DNA from: Epiperipatus broadwayi
Taxonomy: Eukaryota > Onychophora > Udeonychophora > Euonychophora > Peripatidae
DNA: 64,000 bases
Reading direction: 5' to 3'
NCBI GenBank assembly: GCA_028023455.1
Contig: JAQFVV010000002.1
Coordinates: 31,629,725 to 31,693,724 of the forward strand
Shown here: piece by piece, positions 47,600 through 58,603 of the stretch
Numbering within the stretch: the first letter of the stretch is position 1
Layout: every line of letters begins with the position of its first letter
Translations under genes and position numbers: made by a program
Notes under the pieces: generated by a model
What the model was told of the DNA's origin: nothing
Databases searched by the model: none
Seen by the model: the letters and a program-made list of their open reading frames with translations, nothing else

Positions 47600-48560
47600 A
47601 TTATAGTCTTGTTTAAAGCATTGGATCATCAAGATATAGAAAAATGTAGCAACAACAATTAGATTGCATTATGATATTAGGAAGGGTAACATTGAGAAGG
47701 GTGTAAGACAGGATGACTCCATTTCTTCAAAAAATTTTACAGCAATGCTGCAGGAAGTATTTTGTGGATTAAAATGGAAAGCTGAAGGAGTAAAAGTAAA
47801 TGGAGATAATTTAAGTCACTTAGATTTTGCAGATGATGTAGTTGTTTTTACAGATAATGCTTCAGTGCTTCAGGAAATGTTGCAAGGGTTATCAGATGAA
47901 AATAAGAAAGTAAGTCTAAAGGTAAATATGTGCAATGAATTTTCTCAAAATATTAAAATAAAGATTGATAACGATGACTTTAGAAGAAGTTAATAACTAC
48001 AAATACCTTGGTCAGATTATTACTTCATATTGGAATATAGTGGATGAAATTAATCATAGAATTAAACATTGTTGGAATGCTTTTATTAAAAATGAAATAT
48101 GCTTGTATGTTTGAAAAGGAAGGTTTTTAATAAATATGTTTTATCATTTTTTACTTATAAATCTGAGACTTGGACACTTAACAGAATAGCAATACAGTGA
48201 CTTTGTACTCAAAGAAGTATAGTGAGATTCATGTTATGATTAACTAGAAGAGATTGAAAATGCAGTACATGGGTAAGAGAACAAACAGGTGTTATTGAGA
48301 TCATTGAAAAGATTAAAAGACTGAAGTGAAATTGGGTTGGACATATTGCTAGAAGAGATGATAATTGATGGACAATTGAAATCTTAAGCTGGATTTCAAG
48401 AGATTTTAAAAGACCCAGAAAAAGATCATATGTGATATAAATGGATGAAATAATAAAGTGTGTATGGGTGATGTGGAGAAGAGAGGCTAGATATCAAAGA
48501 ATATGGATTGAACTTGGAGAGACCTTCATTCTGCAGTGGAATGAATGATAATGGTTGATG
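47600..48560 (+). pseudogene. RTE-type LINE: reverse transcriptase C-terminal half
   Basis: The open frame 47664-47993 includes IEKGVRQDDSIS (family form GVRQGD with Gly changed to Asp), AEGVKVNGDNLSHL and FADDVVVFTDNASVLQEML, the reverse transcriptase catalytic FADD box. After a stop and frame change, NNYKYLGQIIT, then segments matching RIKLGWNAF, GHIARRDDN, RKRSH-type and WRREA--RIW-ELGETFILQW, reach the ORF end. It finishes in GATGATGATG repeats at 48540-48575. The endonuclease is missing (5' truncation). Numerous stops make it dead. Confidence 0.85.
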
Positions 48561-48575
48561 ATGATGATGATAATG

Positions 48576-49100
48576 ATGAACTGCATTAATTACATTCTGT
48601 ATATTTTTTTAAAAAAAATTATAAAACAAATATCATATGACAGTTTTAAACCAATTAGAATTGAAGAATCAGAGAAGTAGTGAAAATGATGTCAGGGGAG
48701 GGGGGAATAGAAGGGTAGTAAAAGTTGTGCTTTGTTTTAAAATAATATTATACCTAAAAGTTAACAATGCAGAAATAAAATGTCATAAAATATAAACTTA
48801 TTCCTGTGTGGATTTGTCTAAGAAATCGGTACCTTATTTATTTAATCAGCTGAAGTCAAACCATTTTAGAAATTGTCTCAAAATGGCAAGTGATCTTATT
48901 AAAAATTGAGTAAGTACAATAGCAAAAGAAAATTTATCAATGTTAAATAAATTGGCGATCACTAACTTTTCTTTTAATTACTTGCAATAAAAAAATAAAG
49001 TGCTCTAAAATTTAATGTCATTTATTTAAAAAAAAAGAAATGTTAAACCACTGAACATCACATAATCACCACTCTTTATGCTTTCACAAGCTGTTTACAC
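48576..49100. other. non-coding, nothing recognised
   Basis: AT-rich, no supported feature. Confidence 0.45.
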
Positions 49101-49102
49101 AG

Positions 49103-49360
49103 AAGCTAAACTATCCATACAGTAGCGCCACTCAGTGCAAGACAGAATAATCAATGAATGCAAGAAAATGCTTGCATTAGATCCTAAGATGTAGGTGCAG
49201 TGCTCTCAGATCCAAGGCTTCTCACTGATGAAAGCCACAAGATAGAAACTAGTCTGGGAATATTGGATGAGTAGGCACTAGATAGAAATTTTATGCAAAA
49301 TGTTCTTGCATCCATTGATTACTCTGTCTTGCACTTAGTGGTGCTACTGGAGAGTTTAAA
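49103..49360 (+). mobile_element. palindromic element with hammerhead core, diverged copy
   Basis: Same family as 45.39-45.66 kb: arms with CCATACAGTAGCGCCACTCAG and, inverted, TTGCACTTAGTGGTGC. The loop holds a plus-strand hammerhead-like core. Orientation is opposite to the 45.5-kb copy. Confidence 0.7.
49210..49268 (+). ncRNA. hammerhead-like core with damaged helix II
   Basis: ATCCAA, TTCTCA, CTGATGA (49225-49231), AAGCCACAAGATA, GAAAC (49245-49249), TAGTC, TGGGAA, TTGGAT. Invariant core bases and the GUC site are kept. Helix I differs from the 45.5-kb copy by a paired change (C-G to T-A) that keeps pairing. Helix II has lost one pair. Confidence 0.55.
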
Positions 49361-49369
49361 CTATTCATT

Positions 49370-49497
49370 TAAGGAAAAATTATTTTTAGAAAAACTTTTT
49401 TTCCCATGTGTCATAGATCGGCTGGGAAGCGAACCCGCTAACCTGGGACAACTGCTTGTAAGGCAGCTGTGCTGACCTCTCGACCACCAATGCTTGA
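49370..49497 (-). repeat. tRNA-Val-like SINE, minus strand
   Basis: The minus strand reads TGGTGGTCGAGAGGTCAGCA (A box), CTGCCTTACAAGCAG (anticodon arm, UAC) and GGGTTCGCTTCCC (B box), then GATCTATGACACATGGG and an A-rich tail. This is the second copy of the SINE at 35.57 kb, better preserved in the B box. It lies next to the hammerhead palindrome. Confidence 0.75.
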
Positions 49498-49914
49498 CAA
49501 GAAAAACTATTTTACAATAAATTTTTAAACTTAATACAAAAATGATCTGTTTTTTTAAAAACAAAATTCTCACCTGGTAATAGAATTCTAACACAAATCA
49601 TTTCTTTTGATGTCTTTTCAAATTAAAATGTTTATAATAAATGAAAGCTTTACCCTGTATTTAAAGTAAAAATATGCAACCATTTTAACTGATTTACAAA
49701 GATTCTTATTTTGTTCCAAAAGTTAAATTGTTTAATTATTTTTATAACATTCTCTAGACAATAAATTAAATATTTCTGTCAATAAAATTGTCCTTGAGAG
49801 GGGTAATGGCAATAAAAATAAGCTATGATTATTAAACTTTATGAAGTATAAATTAAAAGTTCAATTACTTTATAAAGTGTTGTCCTGTATTTTAATGTGA
49901 TAAATAAAATATAT
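49498..49914. other. non-coding, nothing recognised
   Basis: AT-rich, no supported feature. Confidence 0.4.
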
Positions 49915-50590
49915 AATCAAATGACTTCATTAGTAAATAAAATCATACATCACATGACTTAATTTGATAAGCTTGTAGTTATAAACTAAAATAAAGAGTG
50001 TACTAAAAGCTCTATCAAGTTTTATTGATAAATGCAACAAGAGAAAACATTTTAAAATCTCTATCTAGAAATTTATCCCAGCCCCAGAACAGTTTCAAGC
50101 TATTGGCTTTCCTCAGGAAAGTGCTAGGATATCTTAGACCCTAGATCCAAAATACCAATTCAAAGCCAGCAGTTATCAGATAGGTAGCTTTTAAGTAGAA
50201 AATCTGAAATTTTCAGACACCTCTATGTCTTCAAACCCAGTTATCCAACTTAAATAGCTATATGGAGCTGAGACTTTTTTCAGTCTTACCATACACTAAT
50301 AGCCTTAGCAGTGTAACATCACTTAAGACTTAAAAGCAAAGCTATAATAGAAATTAAATAAAGCCATACATCACATGACTTAATTTGATAAGCTTGTAAT
50401 TATAAACTAAAATAAAGAGTGTGCTAATAGCTCTAACAAGTTTTATTGATAAATGCAACATAAGAAAGCATTTTATAATCTCTATCTAAAAATTATCCTC
50501 ATCTCCAGACTAGTTTATTGTTTAGGAATTCCTAAGAAGTTTAATTAAGCACTTAAAGTATCAGACAGACATCAATCTGAGAACCTTAAA
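49915..50590 (-). mobile_element. retrozyme-like tandem repeat, decayed
   Basis: Two head-to-tail copies start ACATCACATGACTTAATTTG-like (49925-49963 and 50370-50395) and share GATAAGCTTGTA-TTATAAACTA and AAGAGTGT-CTAA-AGCTCT. Each has a hammerhead-like relic on the minus strand (about 50081-50122 and 50501-50540). The monomer from site to site is 421 bp. It is homologous to the units at 25.8 and 56.0 kb. Confidence 0.65.
50081..50122 (-). ncRNA. hammerhead-like core, helix I decayed
   Basis: CTGAGGA, a perfect helix II (AAGC-CAATA-GCTT), GAAAC and TGTTC. Helix I no longer pairs at its first position, and helix III lacks its G. Helix II differs in sequence from other copies yet pairs fully. 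Confidence 0.45.
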
Positions 50591-51880
50591 GACCCAGAGA
50601 CTGACCTTCATTCATTGTGCTAAACTATAAAGGGTATTTGTACTTTGTACATTTTACATATTTTTTTTACATAATGAGGCAAACCCATTTGCCAGTTATG
50701 AATTTATTATTTGGGGGAGGGGGTAAATCCGAATAGTAAATATTATAAACATAATTAGTACCAATAAGTAATCAATTACTGGCATATTTGCATTATTAAT
50801 TATCATTAATTATAACAGGTACAGTAAGTACTGTAAGTTTATTTGATTGATTCAAAAAGGATTTTAAATGATCACATAATCCAAACCCTTACATATATAA
50901 TTGGATGGTGAATACTGATTACTGGTGGGATATTACATTCTACATATAATTGGTGTGGTATAACATCATCATTCTTCATGAAAGAATGGGCTACTTAGAT
51001 GAGCATTATACATTTGTAATGAAATCAGATATTGTATGGTCTGTCATGAGAGAAAGTTTATATGAAAGACAAATCAGATTATCATTAGTTATATGAATTA
51101 TGCTTTGTCAGATAGGATTGAAAACACAATTAGTATTTTAAGGTAGTTTCTTTTTAAAAGTATGGATCAGATCTTAGCATAAGTTTGTGGAGATGCTATT
51201 ACCAAGGTCAACGTGCTTCCTTTTTGACCTTCAATTACAAGATGTGAAATTACCATATGAAAAATGGCAACAAGATATTGTCAACGTAAATCTTTCTTCA
51301 AATTTATTTCATGATTGTTACCATCATTATTATTTTATAATTATAAAGATATGTGAGGATGTCATTTTCCATCGTGATTTTAATTGGGTTGTGGTTATAA
51401 AAAATCTAAAAAAAGGGTTTTTCATCCTTGATGTTTTATTTTTTAAAAGATTTGGATAATCAGATTCGTCACTTGTTAAATATTGTGCTACTTTGTATTA
51501 TTCTAACAAAAATCCAGAATGGAAGATTTGAACATTTAGCTTAATAAATGGTAACTATTAAGTATGCAAGTGACATATGGCATGAAATATTAGTTATTGT
51601 CTTACAATTGTTTATTAATTTTAACATTCCAAAATATCTACATTATATGGATATAGTTCAGAAAGTCTAATTATAAAGTCATTATTAAAAGAAATATGGG
51701 TTGTTAACAAATTCTGGGAATGTTTTAATACTCTTTTTATGAAATAAATACTAAGTAGTCATATACAATTTAAAATTAAACTTAAATTGACTCACAAGTT
51801 TTAAATATAATTTAATATTGAACACATTAGGGGGTATTTACTTTGCTTGTTTATTTATTCAAGTAATATTAATATATATT
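50591..51880. other. non-coding, nothing recognised
   Basis: The open frame at 51187-51459 has no recognised similarity. A G run lies near 50715-50724. Confidence 0.4.
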
Positions 51881-51889
51881 ATTTACTTA

Positions 51890-52033
51890 TTTTTGGAGAG
51901 AACAGTGAGTGGAAACAAGAAGAAAGGATGGAAGAGTATGTTGGATGATGTAAGAAATAGGAAGAGTTACAAGGATTTGAAGAGATGGGCAATAAAGCAA
52001 TGGAATGGAAAAATCATTGAATTGATAATATGA
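51890..52033 (+). pseudogene. possible LINE ORF C-terminal tail
   Basis: A short open stretch, SGNKKKGWKSMLDDVRNRKS then YKDLKRWAIKQWNGKI, resembles the basic G-R-x-x-K-x-W-x-D-x-(V/I) tails found after the reverse transcriptase of several LINE clades. It is too short to assign; chance or another repeat is possible. Confidence 0.25.
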
Positions 52034-53020
52034 CTACTCTCTCAACCTATCTATGGGACAAAATACTATTGATGATTTCCTTATTTGAATCATAGTGAGG
52101 TTATTATAATCATCAACTATAGATTCATCCCTAACCAAATCTACATTACTAATAATGATGTTTTGAGTATCAGGGTTCTGCAATATAAGGCAGATAGGGT
52201 GGCAGCTAAGAATATCTGCAGGGAAATTTTCTCTCCTTTCAATCTATAATTGAATTGTTGGAGATATAAGCTCCACCTACAGGTCTCTCATTGCTGAAGT
52301 AACTACAACTCAAAAAACTCCAAGCTCCTATGGTCTAATAGCATTATCTGACTACTTTATAAGATTTTTTTACTTTGAATGAATTTGTGAGGTGTTATTG
52401 ATGTGAATTAGTGTCCAAACTAGCTACTTAGCATAATTCTATAAAGATCAGTGTGCGTGTGAATTTCCCCATGAGAAATGAGAGATTGTGAAGTTAATGA
52501 ATTAGAAAAATTACCATTATGAACAAATAAGATTGTTCGGTTTCATTTTATAATTATTTTATTGTTATTAAATGTATCACACAAATCCACCAATGAGCAA
52601 AGCATATTAAGGGAATTCTAGAGTTAAATCTATATTTATTTCAATATTTATTCTTTGCTCAGTGTCACTGAGTGTAAATATTTAAGAGTTATTTGTTAAA
52701 TTATTATAATTATATGCTCAAGATGCATATTAATGTCTACTTTATCAGAGATATTTATCTAAAGGTAATGATATGTTGGTGTGAGAAGAAATACCTAAGA
52801 GAAGTAAAACTCTACTGCTTATTTTCCTTCCTCTTTCCATCTTTTTCATACATGGTCATTGAATTCATTCTATTGTGAATTGTTCCAGATTGAATAAGAC
52901 ACATATAGCATATATAGAGATCCCTTACAACAAATACATACTGAGAAAAATAGAAGATGATGAATACCAGGTAGGTGTGTAGGTAGATAGGTAAGTAGGT
53001 AGGTGTGTGAGTGGGTTGGT
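52034..53020. other. non-coding, nothing recognised
   Basis: No supported gene. Confidence 0.4.
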
Positions 53021-53023
53021 GAA

Positions 53024-53249
<226 letters not shown>

Positions 53250-54003
53250 ACCATGTTTGTAGAGTTCGTGTACAATTTGACTATATATTTTAAAGGCCTT
53301 GAACAGTTTTTGGCATTGTACTTAAAAGGTAAAAAATATTCCTAGATTAAACTACAATCTGCCGTTTTAATACACAATCTAACAATCAACTAACTAACTA
53401 TTCGAATATATTATATATACTTTATCAAAATTAAAGCAAAAAAGAATAAATTTTGTTTTTGTTTTTATTATTTTATGAAGGGCTTTAAAAGTCAGAGTTC
53501 ATTAAATATTACGATAAGATTAGCTATGGATTACTATAAAAAGCATCGATTGGGTGGCAGACAATAGCGATGCTATTAACGTGATCACGTGATAAAACCT
53601 GTTCCAAGTATCCTGCTTAATTACCGCAACCTCCCTCCGGCAGAGAATTTAAACCTACGCATATATATATAATTTAAACAAGATGAGTTTTGAAATTTAA
53701 AAAATGAAGTGCAATCAACTTTCTTAGAAATCTCTCAACACTTTAATAGTATTTTTATGTCTTTTTTTTCATTTGAAACTTTTCAAGGTAAATATTATAT
53801 TGTTTAGTTTTACGTATATTTGAGTAACCAATTAATTTACACTGCATTTATAAAAATGTAAAAATATGGGGTTAAAAGTAATCTGCTTAAATTAAAAAAG
53901 GTAAAATTTAGATTTCCGAATGACCTCTAATAAATATTTTAATAAAGCCTATATATCGGAATAACCTTAGTTGAAGGACTACATTTCTTCTTATTCCTTT
54001 TAG
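53250..54003. other. non-coding; possible intron or upstream region of 54.0-kb exon
   Basis: It includes ACGTGATCACGTGAT (about 53579-53593), an E-box-rich palindrome. It ends in a pyrimidine-rich tract TTCTTCTTATTCCTTTTAG that resembles a 3' splice site. Confidence 0.35.
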
Positions 54004-54091
54004 ATTTGCAACTTTGGGCTTACTTAAATTACTATGGATCCATTTTATTTCTATTTCATCTATCTTTTTTTTATTTCTTCTCTTGCTGACG
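54004..54091 (+). CDS. candidate signal-peptide exon
   Basis: Preceded by a good acceptor (pyrimidine tract plus TAG, 54001-54003) and followed by a strong donor (G|GTAAGTG, GT at 54092). Coding starts at ATG 54034 and encodes MDPFYFYFIYLFFISSLAD, a classical signal peptide with a hydrophobic core and a likely cleavage after SLA. The exon ends in phase 1, as is common when a secreted modular protein begins. This would be the first coding exon of a secreted or membrane protein on the plus strand. A phase-compatible exon candidate lies at 62.92 kb, but nothing proves they belong together. Confidence 0.35.
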
Positions 54092-54540
54092 GTAAGTGTA
54101 ATTATAAATACTGGATTTTAAAAAATAATGTTTCTATTCTTATATTTAAACACAGCAGAAAAACGCATCTATATTGATATAAATTGTTTGATTTACAAAT
54201 AGGCCACGAATGTAATTTGATTTACGGGGAATAAATTAATAAACAAAAGTATTGCATATAATGACTATCATCGATTAGTAGCTGCTTGCTGTTAAGTGCT
54301 TTCCTAGTTTTATGTAAATGTTTATTAAAATATTTTATAATGATCTAACATATTTTTAATTCCCTGGGGAAGGGGAGATCCTTTTTATTTTTTGTCATCT
54401 ACTTCAGGTTTGGTCTTTTCCAGCACTTATTGGCTCTTTGTAGGTGTTGCTACTAGTAAATATCCAGACTATTTGTTTCTTTTTAACTTTTATAATTGCA
54501 TACAAAGAACTTAAGACCATGTGATAATACGTTGGACCAT
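54092..54540. other. non-coding (intron if the 54.0-kb exon is real)
   Basis: AT-rich, no supported feature. Confidence 0.3.
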
Positions 54541-54544
54541 TTCC

Positions 54545-54770
54545 ATCATCTATCATGAATGTGGAAAAGATGCAAAGAAGAATATTCAAAGAAGCTGCTC
54601 ATATGTCAATGACAAATAATCCTATAAGCCAATCCAGTGTGGCAATACATAATGACTTGAAGCCTCTAATTAACCTCATTCTTAGAAAAAAATATTATGG
54701 AAAAAAAATGGAGATATCATAAGGATTTGAACCAACCAACATAGATAAGTTCATGAAATTTCTATTGATG
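54545..54770 (+). pseudogene. Penelope-like element, C-terminal fragment
   Basis: 54590-54720 is homologous to 14090-14200: EAAHMSMTNNPISQSSVAIH then NDLKPLINLILRKK. This is the protein end downstream of the GIY-YIG domain in the copy at 13.9 kb. The endonuclease itself is truncated off. It then continues into the tRNA-like tail, as in the other copy. Confidence 0.6.
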
Positions 54771-55010
54771 GTTACCTTTGATAGAATAGCTCAGGTGTTA
54801 CAGTATTGCCTTAAAATTTGGTATCCAAGACTCTAAATATGTAAGTTTGACTCCTATGATAATATTGTCGCTCGTCAGGTCAGCAACACCTGAAAAAGAA
54901 TAAAGAATAATGTGTAATTACTAACCTGTGTTGTTTATTGGTATGGTATTACTAACAAATTATTTGTATTTGAAAAGTTTAAATAAAGTTTAAAATTTTC
55001 TAGACATCTA
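54771..55010 (+). repeat. tRNA-like tail of the PLE copy
   Basis: Decayed copy of the 14.25-kb segment: ATAGAATAGCTCAGGTGTTA (A-box-like), CCAAGACTCTAAATATGTAA, a degraded B box, then GTCAGCAACACCTGAAAAAG. The order protein end, tRNA-like segment, CAGCAACACCTGAA is the same as at 14 kb, so the three parts travel together. Confidence 0.55.
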
Positions 55011-55044
55011 ATGATAGATGATGGAAATAGTTTAACAGTTTAAA

Positions 55045-55611
55045 TAGGATGACAAGACATCTCTATTTTTCAGGACTTATCCCTATTTTTGGTAAGATGT
55101 CCCAGTGTCCCCAAAATGTCTTTTCAGGACTGTGGTATGTCCCAATTTTCAAATACTCATAATTATTATTTGTGGTACATAAATAATTCATCTTTCTGTC
55201 CATTTCAGTGTCTGGTAATATTATAAAAACTTCAGACAAATTCCAGCACCAAAACAAAGATCGCTATTATGTTATATGGCTGGGTTCTCAAGCTAGATAC
55301 ATTCTCATATCCAACCTCACCTTGGAGCATGTGTAGTTGGATCTTTGTAGGCTAAAATTTGAACTGTGCTAGCACCTGCTTTGATTGTTAATGTAGTTTT
55401 ACTAGTTCTTTGTTGATATTCATTTTCTGTAGTGATAAAATTAAGAGGCATATTAATAACCCTAAACAATAGACAACATGCCAAAGAGGAAGTGTACTTA
55501 TAATGATGGATATACATAGGAATGGGGTGTTATTTTAAAAAAAGGTTGCAATGCCGTAAAAATGTTGAACATTATGTCCCGATTTTTGATTGCACAGGTC
55601 TGGTCACCCTA
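55045..55611 (+). mobile_element. small hAT-like element (ZBED5-type ends)
   Basis: The left end TAGGATGACAAGACATCTCT and right end (reverse complement) TAGGGTGACCAGACCTGTGC are imperfect inverted repeats of the GGGTGACCAGA type known from hAT transposons. The flanks AGTTTAAA and AGCTTAAC (55037-55044 and 55612-55619) look like an aged 8-bp target duplication (6 of 8 match). Near the right end, ATG at 55479 begins MPKRKCTYNDGYT, which resembles the start of hAT transposases of this type, then stops. The catalytic domain is deleted. Confidence 0.6.
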
Positions 55612-56018
55612 AGCTTAACACAATGTATATATATATATATATATCATAACAAACCTTCAGGCAAACTTAAGATCAGTTTGGGCTTGAATTCATTTTGATT
55701 TTTTTTTATTCTCATTTTACTTCTCTCTTGCTCCTATGAATTATTTATGGTACTGTATTTTATTTTTTGACTGTTTTACCAATTACAAATTATAATAATT
55801 AATAAAGCAAGTCATATATAACATGACATTACTTTTATGAGCTTGTAATTACAAAAATGCACATAGAGAGCGTACCAATAGCTCTATTTAAGTTAGATAG
55901 CTGGATTTAAAGACATTTTCATGTCCGAAAAATTCAGAGTTTCTTCTTAAATATACGTTTGAAATAAGTGCTGGTTTTTTGAGTTGATATTTTAGGTCTA
56001 GTGTCCGAATATTCTAGC

Positions 56019-56062
56019 TCTCCACTGACGTGGGCCATAAGCCTGAAACCATGGTCTGGAGA
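56019..56062 (+). ncRNA. hammerhead-like core, unit 1 (A9 replaced)
   Basis: TCTCCA, CTGACGT, GGGC-CATAA-GCCT, GAAACC-AT-GGTC, TGGAGA. Helix I is six Watson-Crick pairs with a sequence different from other loci. Helix II has three G-C pairs plus G-U. Helix III is three pairs (ACC/GGU). The base after CUGANG is T instead of the invariant A, so activity is doubtful. Predicted site after C 56056. Confidence 0.5.
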
Positions 56063-56435
56063 TAAGAGTGTTCTGGATAGAGATTTTAAATATTTCTCAT
56101 AACCGCACTTGTTAATTTACGAGCTTGTTAGAGCTATTGGTACGCTCTCTATGTGCATTTTTGTAATTACAAGCTCATAAAAGTAATGTCATGTTATATA
56201 TGACTTGCTTTATTAATTATTATAATTTTACCTTTAAGGCTTTGGCTATGCTGAGCCTATTAGAATATGGTAGATCTGAATATACTTCAGTCCCATATAG
56301 CTATTTAAGTTAGATAGCTGGATTTAAAGACATTTTCATGTCCGAAAAATTCAGAGTTTCTTCTTAAATATACGTTTGAAATAAGTGCTGGTTTTTTGAG
56401 TTGATATTTTAGGTCTAGTGTCCGAATATTCTAGC

Positions 56436-56479
56436 TCTCCACTGACGTGGGCCATAAGCCCGAAACCATGGTCTGGAGA
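56436..56479 (+). ncRNA. hammerhead-like core, unit 2 (A9 replaced)
   Basis: As in unit 1 but with helix II GGGC-CATAA-GCCC, four full pairs. Same T at the A9 position. Predicted site after C 56473; the 417 bases from 56057 to 56473 would be the excised monomer. Confidence 0.5.
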
Positions 56480-56580
56480 TAAGAGTGTTCTGGATAGAGA
56501 TTTTAAATATTTCTCATAACCGCACTTGTTAATTTACGAGCTTGTTAGAGCTATTGGTACGCTCTCTATGTGCAATTACA

Positions 56581-57700
56581 AATTAAACAGACAATATATT
56601 ATAATTAAAAACTTCTTTTTAAATACAGAGCAAATAATACTAAGCTTTCCAAATGTAGTCCTTATATGTACAGGGCTAGACTTTAATCTAAGCAACTGCT
56701 TACTCATTAATTATTTTTTAGAAAATAACACAAAAAAGTTTTAACAATGAGTTTATTATTCAAAATATATGCATGAATTAGTAATAGGTTAATATGTTCA
56801 ACTAGCGACTTACTGAACATTCATAATTTCACATGAAATAGTTTTTTATAGAATTTGATTCTATTACTAGACTTTACTCAAAGTCCTTCATTTCAGTTTA
56901 TTAACTGTCTACATTCGTTTTTCACTAACATTTTCATGAGAATTTACTGTTCACTCACAAGAGGTTTAGCAAGCATCTTTCTGCTCATTCAACTCTCTCT
57001 GATTCCATCAAACTAGCTTTAACTGCATCATTCTATCTTTCATTAAATATTCTGCAAACATTTTTAATAACTCACTAATTTGCATATTACTTTCTAATTT
57101 GCATAAATATTTTATTATTGTCCTTATGAAAATTAGGATATCCAGATTTTTACACTTTGCATAATCTACTTATCTGCATGTCATTATTTCTAGAATGACT
57201 TTCATATTTTTTGTATTGACCAGTAACGAATACACACACATACATGTAACTTTATATATTTGGTAAGTTTACAGACTTATTAAAATTTTTAGAATTATAT
57301 CGTTATATTATTTTGCCAAAATTTATTTTTGAGCCCATTTCAAATAGCTTAATTTAATTTTTCAAATTTATTCTCATTGGCATAAAAATAGCAATATTTC
57401 TAATCTAATTTTTACCTAAAATGTTTACCTGAATTTATAATTATATGTAACTGAATACTTAGTTCATTTTCAAACCTTTGGCGGAGACACCATTTGAAGA
57501 ATATGAAGTCAAGATATATTAAAATATCCTGAAATGTAAAACTCTTAGATAAAAAAAAAATATGCATGCTTCTCATAATAGTAAATTTTAAAATAATATT
57601 AAAACAATAATTTATCAAAATATTTGCATGAATCACTGCATATTGAGGTAAAATGCATTGGAACTAAAAGATAAACTAATCATGACATGATCACCATTTC
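56581..57700. other. non-coding, nothing recognised
   Basis: AT-rich, no supported feature. Confidence 0.45.
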
Positions 57701-57709
57701 TTTTGCTTG

Positions 57710-57998
57710 CTCAAACTCTCCATACAGTAGTGCCACTCAGTGCAAGCCAGAGTAATCAATGGATGCCAGAAGGCTTGTGCATAAAATCCCTATCTAGTGC
57801 CTACTCATCCAATATCCTAAGATCTAGGTGCAGTGCCCTCAGATCCAAGGCTTCTCACTGATGAAAGCTACAAGTTATAAACTAGTCTGGGGATAAATGG
57901 ATGAGTAGGCACTAGTAGGGATTTTATGCAGAAGCCTTCTGCCATCCATTGATTACTCTGGCTTGCACCGAGTGGCACTACTGAATGGAGAATTTTGC
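57710..57998 (+). mobile_element. palindromic element with hammerhead core, third copy
   Basis: Arms with CCATACAGTAGTGCCACTCA and AGAAGGCTTGTGCATAAAATC, inverted on the right side. It belongs to the family of 45.4 and 49.1 kb. Arms are better kept than in the 49-kb copy. Confidence 0.75.
57843..57893 (+). ncRNA. hammerhead-like core, mutated (TAAAC)
   Basis: TTCTCA, CTGATGA (57858-57864), AAGCTACAAGTTA, TAAAC, TAGTC, TGGGGA. The G of GAAA is T, so probably inactive. Helix I still pairs with one or two G-U. Confidence 0.45.
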
Positions 57999-58305
57999 CT
58001 GTTTTAATAAGATGAACTAATGTCAAAATGAAGATCATATTTAATATGATAAGTAATTGATCATGTGATGTCCATCTGTCAAGTTGTTTTACATAGAATG
58101 AATTGTGGATTAAATGTTATTTTCTATACCAGATCTTAGAAAAGACTGAAAATAAATTCTCATACATTTATTAAGTGATTGGGATCCATTTTGTCTCGAA
58201 TTTTTATTGATTAATTGTTGTGTTTATGGATAATTGTAATATAAACACAAACATTTATATATTTATTAATAAAACAAATATACAATTCCATATTTAGATT
58301 ATATA
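57999..58305. other. non-coding spacer
   Basis: AT-rich, no supported feature. Confidence 0.4.
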
Positions 58306-58307
58306 TA

Positions 58308-58527
58308 ATGCTGCAATTTATCCACTACTTTGAATACTTTTTAGCAAAAACTATTTATTTTACCTAAATGCATACTACGTTTTGACTGTCCTGCAGTCTT
58401 TTAAAAAAAAAGGAAATAAAGAGGCTCTGAAGAAGACTGCAGGACAGTTGAAACATAGTATGCATATAGGTACAATAAAAGGTTTTTGCTAAAAAGTGTT
58501 CAAAGCAGTAGATAAATTGCATTTATA
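58308..58527. repeat. long hairpin (about 95-bp arms)
   Basis: Left arm 58308-58405 (GCAATTTATCCACTACTTTG to GACTGTCCTGCAGTCTT) and right arm 58430-58527 are imperfect reverse complements around a 25-bp A-rich loop. The right arm contains CTGAAGAAG-ACTG-CAGGA-CAGT-TGAAAC, which echoes the hammerhead layout, but no helix I forms next to it. Confidence 0.75.
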
Positions 58528-58603
58528 TAAAATATTACAGCAAAATAAAGTGGTGAATTTGGTATATATAATTTTATACCATTGCCTGATACTAATGATA
58601 TTT

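Larger units (their letters stand above)
55796..56580 (+). mobile_element. retrozyme-like tandem repeat, 417-bp period
   Basis: 55889-56150 and 56306-56567 are almost identical direct copies 417 bp apart, each with a hammerhead-like core. The sequence between them (56150-56300) includes ATTACAAGCTCATAAAAGTA, whose reverse complement opens the element at 55820-55880, so the left end is an inverted partial copy. The terminal words ATGACTTGCTTTATTAA and TAGAGCTATTGGTACGCTCT match the 50-kb repeat. The very high identity between units points to a recent dimeric insertion. Confidence 0.75.
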
